From NCBI RefSeq assembly GCF_004402535.1, contig NZ_SOEY01000008.1:124001-188000 (forward strand): a stretch of 64,000 bases of DNA, in the 5' to 3' direction. This stretch comes from Cryobacterium glaciale (lineage in GTDB: Bacteria > Actinomycetota > Actinomycetes > Actinomycetales > Microbacteriaceae). The notes under the pieces are model-generated. The model made no database searches. It had not been told where the DNA came from and saw nothing but the letters and a program-made list of their open reading frames with translations. The translations under genes and the position numbers were made by a program. How positions within the stretch are numbered: the stretch's first letter is position 1; each line of letters begins with the position of its first letter. This document shows, piece by piece, positions 34,857-43,256 of this stretch.

Positions 34857-36845
34857 GTGCCCCGTCTCGTCCGCGTTCTCGGACCGGCAGCCCTGCTGCT
34901 GGTCGCTCTGTTGTCCACCCTTGTTGCCCTGGCCTATGGCGGTGGCGCCTCGGCCCAGTTGCTGGCCGACCCGGGACCGGTGGTGCGCTGGGGACTCCCA
35001 ATCGCCAAGCTCGTCGTCAATATTGCAGCGGCCGGCACCATCGGCGCCCTGGTGCTCACGCTGTTCGCACTCAGCCCCAAGGAACGCGAATTCGGCACGG
35101 CCCTGGACTTCGCCGCCGCCAGCGCTGCACTGTTCGCCGTCGCCTCCGCTGTCACGGGCTTTCTGACATTTTTGCAGGTCACCAACGTGCCCTTCGGAAT
35201 CAGCGACCAGTTCAGCGCCACGGTCGGGCAATTCTTCAGCCAGATCGAACTTGGACAGGCCTGGCTCGCGACGACCCTGATCGCCGCCGGCGTCACCGTA
35301 TTGTGCTTTGCCGTGCGCAACCAGACCGCGTTGGTCTTCGTGACGGTGCTGGCCCTGTCCTCGCTGCTGCCCATGGCCCAGCAGGGCCACTCGGCGGGCG
35401 CTGCCGGGCACAACGCCGCCATCACGGCCCTCGGCCTGCACCTCGTCTTCGCGGCGATCTGGCTCGGCGGCCTGCTCACCATCGTCGTGCTGCGCACCCA
35501 GCTCGACGGCGAACGCATCCGCCAGGTGATCGGGCGTTATTCCTCCCTCGCCCTGATCTCCTTCATCGTGGTCGCCGCCTCCGGCTATGTCAGCGCCGAA
35601 TTGCGCATCGGCAGCTGGGACAACCTGTTCAGCCCCTACGGCATCCTCGTGCTGGTCAAGGTGACCGCCCTGATCGCCCTCGGAGCCTTCGGCGTGCTGC
35701 AGCGCCGATTCTTCATCAAACGCATGCAGCGTCGCGACCAGGCACGCGGCCGCTGGTTCTGGTGGCTCATCGTGACCGAGCTCGGCTTCATGGGCCTCGC
35801 CTCGGGCGTTGCTGCCGCTCTGGCCCGCACAGCGACCCCGGTGTCCCAGGTCGTCGCGACGGAGATCCCCCAGTCCACGCCGGCGCAGATTCTCACCGGT
35901 GAACTCCTGCCGCCCGAGCTGACCTTATCGCGCTACTTCACCGAGTGGAACTTCGACCTCGCCTGGATTCTGTTCTGTGCGTTCGGCATCTTCTTCTACC
36001 TCGCCGGCGTCTGGCGGTTGCGCCGCCGCGGCGACGCCTGGCCGGTCTACCGCAGCGTGCTCTGGATTCTCGGCATGCTCACCCTGTTCTACATCACCAA
36101 CGGTGGCGTGAACGTGTACGAGAAGTACCTGTTCTCCACCCACATGCTCATGCACATGATGCTGACCATGCTCGTGCCCCTGATGCTCGTGCCCGGCGCC
36201 CCGGTGACGCTCGCCGCGCGAGCCATCGCCAAGCGGCAGGACGGCAGCCGCGGGGCGCGCGAGTGGATCCTCACCGCGGTGCACTCGCGCTTCGCCGGCA
36301 TAGTGGCCAACCCGATCGTCGCCGCCATTCTGTTCGGTCTCTCGCTCTGGGTGTTCTACTACACTTCGATCTTCAGCTGGGCGACGACCGACCACATCGG
36401 ACACCAGTGGATGATCGTGCACTTTCTGATCACCGGCTACCTGTTCGTGCAGTCCCTGATCGGTATCGACCCGGTGCCGTTCCGGCTGCCGTACGCCTTC
36501 CGCCTGCTGTTGCTTCTCGTGACGATGGCGTTCCACGCCTTTTTCGGCCTCGCCCTGATGAGCGGTACCGGGCTGCTCCTGGCCGACTGGTACGGCGCGA
36601 TGGGCCGCACCTGGGGCGTCTCGGCCATCGCCGACCAGCAGATGGGCGGCGGCGTCGCCTGGGGAATCGGGGAACTGCCGACCTTCGTGCTGGCCGTCGT
36701 CGTCGCGATCATGTGGAGCCGCGACGACACCAAGGTGACCAAGAGGCTGGATCGCAAGGCCGACCGCAACGAGGACGCCGAGCTGATTGCGTACAACGCG
36801 AACCTGGCCCGAATCGCCCAGCGCGACGCGCAGACCCCCGGCTAG
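34857..36845 (+). CDS. CopD-CtaG fusion, copper handling / cytochrome oxidase assembly protein
   Basis: This 662-residue protein has two membrane halves. The first, to about residue 325, resembles CopD copper resistance proteins, including HSAGAAGHNAAITALGLHLVFAAIWLGGLLTI. The second, to about 620, resembles CtaG (caa3-type oxidase assembly): NGGVNVYEKYLFSTHMLMHMMLTMLVPLMLVPGAPVTLA and HIGHQWMIVHFLITGYLF, with His and Met residues that suit copper binding. The fused form is usual in actinobacteria. GTG start, probably leaderless. Confidence 0.85.
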   Translation: MPRLVRVLGPAALLLVALLSTLVALAYGGGASAQLLADPGPVVRWGLPIAKLVVNIAAAGTIGALVLTLFALSPKEREFGTALDFAAASAALFAVASAVTGFLTFLQVTNVPFGISDQFSATVGQFFSQIELGQAWLATTLIAAGVTVLCFAVRNQTALVFVTVLALSSLLPMAQQGHSAGAAGHNAAITALGLHLVFAAIWLGGLLTIVVLRTQLDGERIRQVIGRYSSLALISFIVVAASGYVSAELRIGSWDNLFSPYGILVLVKVTALIALGAFGVLQRRFFIKRMQRRDQARGRWFWWLIVTELGFMGLASGVAAALARTATPVSQVVATEIPQSTPAQILTGELLPPELTLSRYFTEWNFDLAWILFCAFGIFFYLAGVWRLRRRGDAWPVYRSVLWILGMLTLFYITNGGVNVYEKYLFSTHMLMHMMLTMLVPLMLVPGAPVTLAARAIAKRQDGSRGAREWILTAVHSRFAGIVANPIVAAILFGLSLWVFYYTSIFSWATTDHIGHQWMIVHFLITGYLFVQSLIGIDPVPFRLPYAFRLLLLLVTMAFHAFFGLALMSGTGLLLADWYGAMGRTWGVSAIADQQMGGGVAWGIGELPTFVLAVVVAIMWSRDDTKVTKRLDRKADRNEDAELIAYNANLARIAQRDAQTPG

Positions 36846-37371
36846 ATGAGTGAGTCCTCATGGTCGTGGGCGGTGCGAGATCGATTCTTGGGAGTTCCGA
36901 GAAGCCGGTTGTGCCAGATTCCGGCCCATTAGCTGACGCCCATTCACCACTGAATGCCCTGCTGCCGCAGCAACTCCGGCGCGAAGGCGATGCCAGCTCC
37001 GGGAAGGCCCTCGGTTTCGGGGGTGATCGCGCCGGAGCCGCTCGCGACCAGGGAGCGTTCGACCCGGTCGAGGTCCTCGATCAGCACGGAGGAGCGCAGG
37101 CCGTCGAGCACTTTCACGATCACGCGGGCCTGCTCCACCCCGACTGCTCCGCCCTGCAGTGCTTCGCCGAGAACAGGATAGGTGGGGGTGAGGGGCCGGC
37201 CGAGCAGCATCCGCTCGCCGGCTTTCTCGCCGAGCGCGGCACGCTGGCGCACCTCGGCGCGGGAAAGCCGGGCCAGGGTGCAGACCAGATCCACGCCGCT
37301 GCGGCAGCCCAGCCGGCGCGCCAACGTCGGCGCGGCCAGAGCCGCCGCACTCGGCGTGGCGCCCTCAGGGA

Positions 37372-37417
37372 TGACTGACTCCGTGCTCCCTGACTCCGTC
37401 CTGCCTGACTCCGCACC
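37372..37417. repeat. short tandem repeat in the DUF222 fragment
   Basis: The unit ctgactccg recurs at least three times with spacers of 6 or so bases and encodes an ESGxTES-like stretch on the minus strand. It marks the variable region of the gene. Confidence 0.7.
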
Positions 37418-37435
37418 GGCGACCTCCGCCGCGAC

Positions 37436-37481
37436 AGTCTGGACAGAGGCAGTCTGGACAGCGGCAGTCTGGACAGCGGCG
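37436..37481. repeat. 15-base tandem repeat in the DUF222 fragment
   Basis: The unit agtctggacagcggc recurs three times (the first copy with one change). On the minus strand it encodes VQTAAVQTASVQTV. Copy number changes would keep the frame. Confidence 0.8.
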
Positions 37482-37972
37482 GCCTGAGCTGCGGCATTCT
37501 TCGCGGCTGAAGCATCGAAGTACTCGGAGCGGCGCAGCACGTCGGTCGTGGAGAGCACCCGGGCTCCATCGACGACCCGGCCCACACTCTCCAGGGCGAG
37601 CAACATGGTCAGGGATTCTTCGTCGCCGAGCAGCCCGAACGACACCCCGCCCAACGCCGCCAGCAACAGATCCCTGGCCTGCTCCACCGCCACAATGGCG
37701 GCATTCGAGCCGGTGCTGTCAGGGTTTTCCATGAACATGGGCGCCAGTGCCTCCTTGACGCCAATTCTACCGCAATCGAACATAAAAGCGAGATAAACTC
37801 AAGAAAAGTACTGAATAGAAATTGGACAATTCGGCGCTTGGGAACCACGAGTTCCAGCCGAATCCCCTATATATTAAGCCGTGGTGCGTTCTTCTGCTTG
37901 GAAGATCTGCTGCCTCGTCTGCACGATTCGAAGTCTTGATCGAATCTCTGCCATCAATCCTTTAGGACGGCG

Positions 37973-39055
37973 CTAATGCAGCTGGATGGCCAGGGCGCCG
38001 CTCGCCTGCACGACAACGCTGAGCCCCATCGTGAACGGTACGTCTTCGTCGCGGATGTTGATGTCACCGTCGAATAGGGACTGCACCTCGACCACGATAT
38101 GGGCCAGCCCGTCCGTGGCGACCATCTCGAATGACAAGTCGCCGGCGGTCAGGGTGACGGGGGGATACGCCGTGATGGACCAGGCTGGTGCGCCCTCAAT
38201 GCGGTCATCGACGGGAAAGCTCATCGGGCAGCTGGTCGGTTGCAGTACCGTCTGGGTGGCGCACGCGTCGAGGAACTTGTTCAACTCCGACTGCACCTGG
38301 GTCACCATGGCCTCGTTCGGCACGGCGTCGACCTCGACGGCGGTCGGGCCGGCCGTTGTGACGCGCACCGTGGCCTTCTTGGCGGTGAGCATGGCCGACT
38401 CGTGCTCGAACACGTAGCGGTTCGGGGCGAAGGCGAGATAGGCGGCGGATGTAGAGAACGTGGCTGGGGCATCCGCTGCGCTGTGGGCGCGCGTGTCGAG
38501 GGTGAGGCCGTTGACCGTGAATGATCGTTCGTGCAGTACCGAGACCTGCAGCACCGCGAGGGGGCTGGCGGTGAACCGCCAGGCATGGAAAACTCCCGCG
38601 AACGTGCCGGCGCGCTCGACGGTGAAGACCATGCTCGACGCGGTGCCGTTCAAATCGAAGTCGAACACGACGGTCTGGGCGGTTCCGTCGTCGGTGGCTG
38701 CTGTGGCGGTCGCGCTCGCGAGTTCAATATTGTCGAGGCCGCCAAGTACGGATGCCCGCAGCAGCGTCTTGGGCAGATCGTGGGCCGCCTCGTCGGTCAG
38801 TCCCCAGGCCGCGAGGTCGGCTGTGTCGGGCATGACGCCGTCGAGGGCGAGGGCGCCAACGGTGTCGCCGCGGGCCAGGGCGTCGAGGTACTGCCGGGCA
38901 AAGCCGCCGGCGCTGTACACCGTGCGGTTGAGGGCTCCGATCGTGGCCACGAGGCCGGCCGCGAGGAGCGCGGCGACCACCACGATGGCGAGAACGGCCC
39001 GGAGCATACTGCCGCGGCGCCCGCTCGCCCGCTTCTGCTCGGCCGGAATGGTCAC
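37973..39055 (-). CDS. membrane-anchored protein of unknown function
   Basis: This 360-residue protein has a basic N-terminus, one signal anchor (LRAVLAIVVVAALLAAGLVATIGAL), and a soluble exported part with TLDTRAHSAADAP and a Cys pair (DACATQTVLQPTSCP). I do not recognise the family, though this layout is frequent in actinobacteria. GTG at 39055 is preceded by TACAAT with 6 bases between, a leaderless arrangement. Divergent from the PIF1-like gene. Confidence 0.65.
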   Translation of the reverse strand: MTIPAEQKRASGRRGSMLRAVLAIVVVAALLAAGLVATIGALNRTVYSAGGFARQYLDALARGDTVGALALDGVMPDTADLAAWGLTDEAAHDLPKTLLRASVLGGLDNIELASATATAATDDGTAQTVVFDFDLNGTASSMVFTVERAGTFAGVFHAWRFTASPLAVLQVSVLHERSFTVNGLTLDTRAHSAADAPATFSTSAAYLAFAPNRYVFEHESAMLTAKKATVRVTTAGPTAVEVDAVPNEAMVTQVQSELNKFLDACATQTVLQPTSCPMSFPVDDRIEGAPAWSITAYPPVTLTAGDLSFEMVATDGLAHIVVEVQSLFDGDINIRDEDVPFTMGLSVVVQASGALAIQLH

Positions 39056-39061
39056 TTCAAT

Positions 39062-39067
39062 ATTGTA
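39062..39067 (-). promoter_or_regulatory. -10 element of the anchored-protein gene
   Basis: On the minus strand TACAAT is followed by 6 bases and the GTG at 39055, consistent with a leaderless transcript. Confidence 0.55.
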
Positions 39068-39209
39068 TGGGGGGGTGCGCCGGTCAGGGGGCCAGTGCCC
39101 GGTCCCGCCCCCACGCGCGCTGCCGGCGGTTACAGTGGGATGTCCCCTCTGTCAATAACACCAGTGTTGATAGCACCGTGCAGCATTCGCCTGCCAGAGA
39201 AAGTGTGCC

Positions 39210-40550
39210 GTGTCCGAGATTCCGCTCAGCCGAGAACAGGCGCTGATCTTCGCGGCCATCGAGGGCACGAAGCAGAACGTCTTCGTCACCGGACGGGCCG
39301 GGACGGGTAAGTCCACCCTGCTGAACCACCTGTCGTGGAACACGAGCAAGCAGATCGTGATCGCCGCTCCCACCGGGGTCGCCGCACTGAACGTGGGCGG
39401 CCAGACCATCCACTCGCTCTTTCGCCTGCCGATCGGCGTGATCGCCGACAGCCCGATCGACCAGAACGACCAGGTGCGCAAGCTCCTGAACACCATCGAC
39501 ACCCTCGTCATCGACGAGGTCTCCATGGTCAACGCCGACCTCATGGACGCCATCGACCGTAGTCTGCGTCAGGCCAGGCAGCGGCCGTTCGACGTGTTCG
39601 GCGGCGTGCAGATCGTGCTGTTCGGCGACCCGTACCAGCTGGCCCCGGTGCCAGGCGGCCCCGACGAGCGCGCCTATTTCGCCGACCACTATCGCTCGAT
39701 GTGGTTCTTCGATGCGAAGGTCTGGCGTGACGCCGAACTGCGCATCTTCGAGCTCACCGAGATTCACCGCCAGCGCGACAACGACTTCAAACTCATGCTC
39801 AACGCCGTCCGCCACGGGCAGGTCACCCCGGAGATTGGCGGTGCGCTCAACGGGGCCGGTGCGCGCACGCCGCCGAGTGAGGGCGTGATCACCCTCGCGA
39901 CGCGCAATGATGCTGTGAACCGCATCAACGCATCCGCTTTGAAAAGGTTGTCGGGCAAATCGCTCACCGCGAAGGCCGATATCACCGGGGATTTCGGTGG
40001 CAAGCAGTTTCCGGCTGACGAGGTGCTCGAGCTCAAAGTGGGCGCGCAGGTGATGTTTTTACGCAACGATTCACCACTCGACGGTGGCCCGCGCTGGGTG
40101 AACGGCAGTATCGGCACGGTGACCAAGGTCACCTCGACCGTGTTCGTCGACATCGACGGTGACGTGCACGAGGTCGAGCCGACCGTATGGGAGAAATACA
40201 AGTACACCTACAACGCCGCGACCAAGAAGCTGAGCCGGGATGTCGTGGCGGAATTCACGCAGTTTCCGCTGCGACTGGCCTGGGCGGTCACCATCCACAA
40301 GTCGCAGGGCGCCACCTACGAGCGGGCGATCGTCGACCTCGGCGCTCGGGTGTTCAGCCCCGGCCAGACCTACGTGGCGCTGAGCCGGCTGACCAGCCTG
40401 GACGGGCTGTACCTGACCCGCCCGCTGCGACCGAGCGACATCATCGTTGACGAAAACGTCAAACGGTTCATGAACATTGAGGTGGTGCCGCCGGTGGCCG
40501 ATCTGGCAGGGCTCGACGCGTCGGGGCTGAGCGCGACCGACCCGGCCTGA
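39210..40550 (+). CDS. PIF1-like/RecD-like AAA helicase
   Basis: This 446-residue SF1B helicase has Walker A VTGRAGTGKSTLLNHL, motif Ia APTGVAALNVGGQTIHSLF, Walker B LVIDEVSMVNADLMDAID, GDPYQLAPVPG (motif III), and the C-terminal VTIHKSQGATYERAIVDLG...YVALSRLTSLDGLYL. PIF1-type enzymes resolve structured DNA and replication blocks; the role here is not known. GTG start with GAGAAAG upstream. It ends 17 bases from a converging gene. Confidence 0.9.
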   Translation: MSEIPLSREQALIFAAIEGTKQNVFVTGRAGTGKSTLLNHLSWNTSKQIVIAAPTGVAALNVGGQTIHSLFRLPIGVIADSPIDQNDQVRKLLNTIDTLVIDEVSMVNADLMDAIDRSLRQARQRPFDVFGGVQIVLFGDPYQLAPVPGGPDERAYFADHYRSMWFFDAKVWRDAELRIFELTEIHRQRDNDFKLMLNAVRHGQVTPEIGGALNGAGARTPPSEGVITLATRNDAVNRINASALKRLSGKSLTAKADITGDFGGKQFPADEVLELKVGAQVMFLRNDSPLDGGPRWVNGSIGTVTKVTSTVFVDIDGDVHEVEPTVWEKYKYTYNAATKKLSRDVVAEFTQFPLRLAWAVTIHKSQGATYERAIVDLGARVFSPGQTYVALSRLTSLDGLYLTRPLRPSDIIVDENVKRFMNIEVVPPVADLAGLDASGLSATDPA

Positions 40551-40567
40551 CTGCTCTGCGAGGGACT

Positions 40568-41170
40568 CTAATGTGACCCGTGGCCGTCCGAGTCCGGCAC
40601 GGTGACCTCCGTCACTCCGTGGGAACCGTGCGGTACCGCGTGGGAGCCGACCTCTGTGGCGGCGAGGGCCGGAGTGGTCAGTGCGGAGAGTAGAAACCCT
40701 CCGACGACGAGGCCGGTGAGAAAACGCCAGCCCCCGGGTGCAGCGGCACCGGGTGCAGCGGCACCGGGTGCAGCGGCACCGGGTGTTGATGCACTGGCGG
40801 GTGTAGGGATCCCGTTCGATGCATGCCGAAGTGCGATGGCCACCGTGGCGGCCAGGAAAACGTTGAACCATGACGCCATGGCCATCGGGTACAGCGGCAG
40901 GCCGGTCTGGGCACTCGTGATGCCGAGCCCACTGCCGAGGGCTGCGGTGGCGCCCCAGATGAAGACCGGGATGAGAGCCGCGCCCACGACGACGCGGGGC
41001 CCGATCACGCGGCCCGCGGCAAGGGTGGCGATTCCCCAGCCGAGTTCAGCAATGCCGAACCCGACCAGGAGAACCGACAGGGGAAACGGAGCGGTCACGC
41101 CCACGGCCAGATGGATCAGGGCGGCGCCGAGTGCGGCGAAGCCGAGCCAGGTTCGAAGAACCGGGGACAT
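40568..41170 (-). CDS. multi-pass membrane protein with PGAAA repeats and His-rich tail
   Basis: This 200-residue protein has four or five hydrophobic segments, a (PGAAA)3 linker at about residue 130, another membrane segment, and a His-rich end (GSHAVPHGSHGVTEV... and SDGHGSH). The tail could bind metal ions, which is inference. No family recognised. It lies upstream of the PIF1-like gene end and is probably co-regulated with the DUF4383 gene 48 bases upstream. Confidence 0.6.
   Translation of the reverse strand: MSPVLRTWLGFAALGAALIHLAVGVTAPFPLSVLLVGFGIAELGWGIATLAAGRVIGPRVVVGAALIPVFIWGATAALGSGLGITSAQTGLPLYPMAMASWFNVFLAATVAIALRHASNGIPTPASASTPGAAAPGAAAPGAAAPGGWRFLTGLVVGGFLLSALTTPALAATEVGSHAVPHGSHGVTEVTVPDSDGHGSH
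40736..40785. repeat. 15-base tandem repeat, three exact copies
   Basis: The unit ggtgcagcggcaccg occurs three times in a row (from 40737), and each unit is itself a near-perfect hairpin (ggtgc/gcacc). It encodes the PGAAA repeats of the membrane protein on the minus strand. Confidence 0.85.
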
Positions 41171-41218
41171 GATGCTCCTTGGATGGATCTGCTGCTGCGA
41201 AGGGATGGAGTGGGGTGC

Positions 41219-41629
41219 TTAGACCGTCGCGTGACTGCGAACAGTCTTGTCAGCGGTCAGGCCGACACCGAGGAGCACGATCGCGCTGGCGAGGTGCAGG
41301 AAGTGGTCAGCCGTGTTGAGCGCCAGGATGTTCAGCGAGGTGCCCGCAATGAAAAATCCGACGATGCCGAGGAGCAGGTAGACGGCACCGATCGTGCTGT
41401 TGGTGGCCTTGGCCGCCATGGCGTTGGAGAGTCCGGCTAGCAACAGGGCTGCTCCGATCAAGAGGTGCGCGACGTTGTGCAGTGGATTGACCTCGAAAAT
41501 GCCGAGAAGTAATCCGCCCTCTGTGGCGATGAAGCCGACGCTGCCGGTGACGGCGAAGCCGAGTAATCCGACGAGAACGTAGACCGCGCCGAAGACGGTG
41601 GCGATCAGGCGATTGGGTGATGTGCGCAT
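41219..41629 (-). CDS. DUF4383 family membrane protein
   Basis: This 136-residue protein has four hydrophobic segments and the DUF4383 pattern NPLHNVAHLLIGAALLLAGL and ALNTADHFLHLASAIVLLGVG, with conserved His residues facing the membrane interior. The function is unknown. It precedes another membrane gene on the same strand. Confidence 0.8.
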   Translation of the reverse strand: MRTSPNRLIATVFGAVYVLVGLLGFAVTGSVGFIATEGGLLLGIFEVNPLHNVAHLLIGAALLLAGLSNAMAAKATNSTIGAVYLLLGIVGFFIAGTSLNILALNTADHFLHLASAIVLLGVGLTADKTVRSHATV

Positions 41630-41754
41630 TTCAGGTGCCTCCTAGGTGATTCACGGCTAACCCGTGGTTGCTTTGTATTCGGAGCTCCATCTGCTTCGGA
41701 TTGGTGCTAATTGTGGCCCTGATCTTGTTGTTTAGGGCAATCTTGTTGGGCGGA

Positions 41755-41793
41755 GAACAAAACAGCACGCCACCCGAAATGGGCGGCGCGCTG
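41755..41793 (-). terminator. terminator after the GlsB-like gene
   Basis: On the minus strand the arms cagcgcgccgccc and gggtggcgtgctg pair, with two G-U pairs, around a short loop and are followed by TTTTGTTC. It lies just past the stop of the GlsB/YeaQ-like gene at 41816. Confidence 0.8.
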
Positions 41794-41815
41794 TATTTCG
41801 CGGTTTGGGAGCGAG

Positions 41816-42079
41816 TCAGGCCTTGCGACGGTTAGTGATCGCGCCGTAGATGAGGAGAACGATGAGCGATCCGACGATCGCGAGAATCCAGGTCGTCAAG
41901 GAGAAAAACTCCCCCAGATTGACGTTGAACAAGAGCCCGCCCAGCCATCCGCCAAGGAAAGCTCCGATGACTCCGAGCAACAGGGTGATGAACCAGCCCC
42001 CGCCTTGCCGGCCGGGCAAGATCGCCTTCGCAATAGCGCCGGCGATGAGACCGAGTAAGAGAAATCCGAGGAAACTCAT
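41816..42079 (-). CDS. GlsB/YeaQ/YmgE family stress-associated membrane protein
   Basis: This 87-residue protein has three hydrophobic segments: MSFLGFLLLGLIAGAIAKAI, GGWFITLLLGVIGAFLGGWLGGLLF and TTWILAIVGSLIVLLIYGAI. The GxxxG-rich pattern is that of the transglycosylase-associated/GlsB family, which is linked with stress. It is a single gene with its own terminator. Confidence 0.85.
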   Translation of the reverse strand: MSFLGFLLLGLIAGAIAKAILPGRQGGGWFITLLLGVIGAFLGGWLGGLLFNVNLGEFFSLTTWILAIVGSLIVLLIYGAITNRRKA

Positions 42080-42240
42080 GAGACTGCCTTTCAGTAGACG
42101 TACGCGAAACGGGCGGATGCCGTTCGCGTGAATTTACTCATGTGCCCGCTTCTCGTCAATGGCGCGAAATCAACGATTTGTCGACAATCCCGAGCAGCGG
42201 CTGCAGGCCAGCGAATTCGCCCGTGCCGGCAGTGCAACCC

Positions 42241-42528
42241 TCAGTCGAGCCAATAGTCACCATCGACGTAGGTCGGGCCGACGGTTGGAACACCTTCGGC
42301 GACGTCAGGCAGGTCCTTCTCGACGATGGTCTCGAGCTTCACTACCGAACAGGCCGTGATCAGCAGGGACACGTGGGTCTGCACGGAGCTGACGATGTCC
42401 ACGAAGCCACCGCCGCTATGCACCGCGGCGGCCAGGGTCGCCTTTAAATCTGCGATGTTGTACTCGTTCGACAGGTAAAACCAGTCTCCATTGATCGTCA
42501 ACCGGTAGCTCTGCATTAGCTGATCCAT
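42241..42528 (-). CDS. small protein of unknown function, divergent from marR
   Basis: This 95-residue soluble protein starts MDQLMQSYRLTINGDWFYLSNEYNIADLKATLAAAV and ends VDGDYWLD. I do not recognise a family; it is acidic with mixed alpha/beta character. It shares a 231-base divergent upstream region with the MarR gene, and the palindrome at 42617-42642 may control both. Confidence 0.55.
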   Translation of the reverse strand: MDQLMQSYRLTINGDWFYLSNEYNIADLKATLAAAVHSGGGFVDIVSSVQTHVSLLITACSVVKLETIVEKDLPDVAEGVPTVGPTYVDGDYWLD

Positions 42529-42616
42529 TTCATTGTGGTGAGCTCATGGGCGCACAGATCTGCGAGCCCCAGGTGGGGGCCCACGGACTCACCGGATTGT
42601 CAAATATACGGCAAGT

Positions 42617-42642
42617 AACTTAAACAGTTAACTATTCAAGTT
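42617..42642. promoter_or_regulatory. palindromic operator candidate for the MarR regulator
   Basis: A 26-base inverted repeat is centred on GTTAAC, with left arm aacttaaacagtt and right arm aactattcaagtt. Two of the 13 pairs mismatch. The site is AT-rich, of MarR-operator size, and sits between the divergent genes. The assignment to this MarR protein is inferred from position. Confidence 0.6.
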
Positions 42643-42759
42643 GTGAGAAGCTTTCGAAATTAATTGCTCCAATACACTGGCGAAACACAGAGTCCTGATA
42701 CGGGCACCAACACGGACCTGCAGCGCGGGGAATCAATAACGACCAGAGGTCAGGAATGC

Positions 42760-43236
42760 ATGGACGACGCAAACAACTTGGTACGCACCCAGGAGTGCCT
42801 GTCGATACCGGCTCTCGTTTTTCTTCGCGCTATGGACCACAACCGCAGTCAGGTCGCGGCCGAGATCGGCGTGTCCAGCAGTGAATTGCGAGCCCTGTCG
42901 CGGGTAGCCGAAGCTGGAAGCATCACCCCGAAGTTGCTCGCTAAGTCCCTGGAGATGACAACGGGCGCCGTGACCGCGATTTCAAGTCACCTCGTGGCTC
43001 TGAATATGCTTACCCGCGTGCCGCACCCGCACGACCGGCGCAGCCTGCTGTTGGAACTGACCCCGGCTGCGCAAGTAACTGCGGCGAGACTCCAAAACGA
43101 ATTTCAAGTGCTCTTCGCTCATGCCGCACGCAACGTGACGCCGGAAGACCAGACTCGGCTCGGGTCGTTGTTGACCTCGATGGCAGTCATCATCGCATCG
43201 GACTCCGAGGCCACCCCGGCCGGGCCAACAACGTAG
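42760..43236 (+). CDS. MarR-family transcriptional regulator
   Basis: This 158-residue winged-helix protein has the recognition part ITPKLLAKSLEMTTGAVTAISSHLVALNMLTRVPHPHDRRSLLLELT, with the wing DRR and a final dimerisation helix. ATG at 42760 was chosen because AGAGGTCAGGA precedes it; a longer frame exists. The ligand and targets are unknown, but a palindrome lies upstream. The epimerase-like gene converges from the other side. Confidence 0.85.
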   Translation: MDDANNLVRTQECLSIPALVFLRAMDHNRSQVAAEIGVSSSELRALSRVAEAGSITPKLLAKSLEMTTGAVTAISSHLVALNMLTRVPHPHDRRSLLLELTPAAQVTAARLQNEFQVLFAHAARNVTPEDQTRLGSLLTSMAVIIASDSEATPAGPTT

Positions 43237-43256
43237 GTCTGTCGGCAGAGACGGGC

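Larger units (their letters stand above)
36944..37738 (-). pseudogene. DUF222 (13E12-family) protein, truncated before the HNH nuclease part
   Basis: About 264 codons are open from ATG 37738; the frame extends up to 37783. The protein shows the DUF222 N-terminal part (ESVGRVVDGARVLSTTDVLRRSEYF, LARLSRAEVRQRAALGEKAGERM, GGAVGVEQARVIVKVLDGL) and stops at FAPELLRQQGIQW. Full-length relatives run 400-550 residues and end in an HNH nuclease domain, which is missing here, and the next 100 bases show no continuation in another frame. Two in-frame tandem repeats lie in the variable middle. It is most likely a decayed copy of a multi-copy family. Confidence 0.65.

Noticed and set aside
37784-37972. 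A LexA/SOS box at the start of the DUF222 gene
   Set aside because: Only one half-site (gttcga) is present. The other half does not match.
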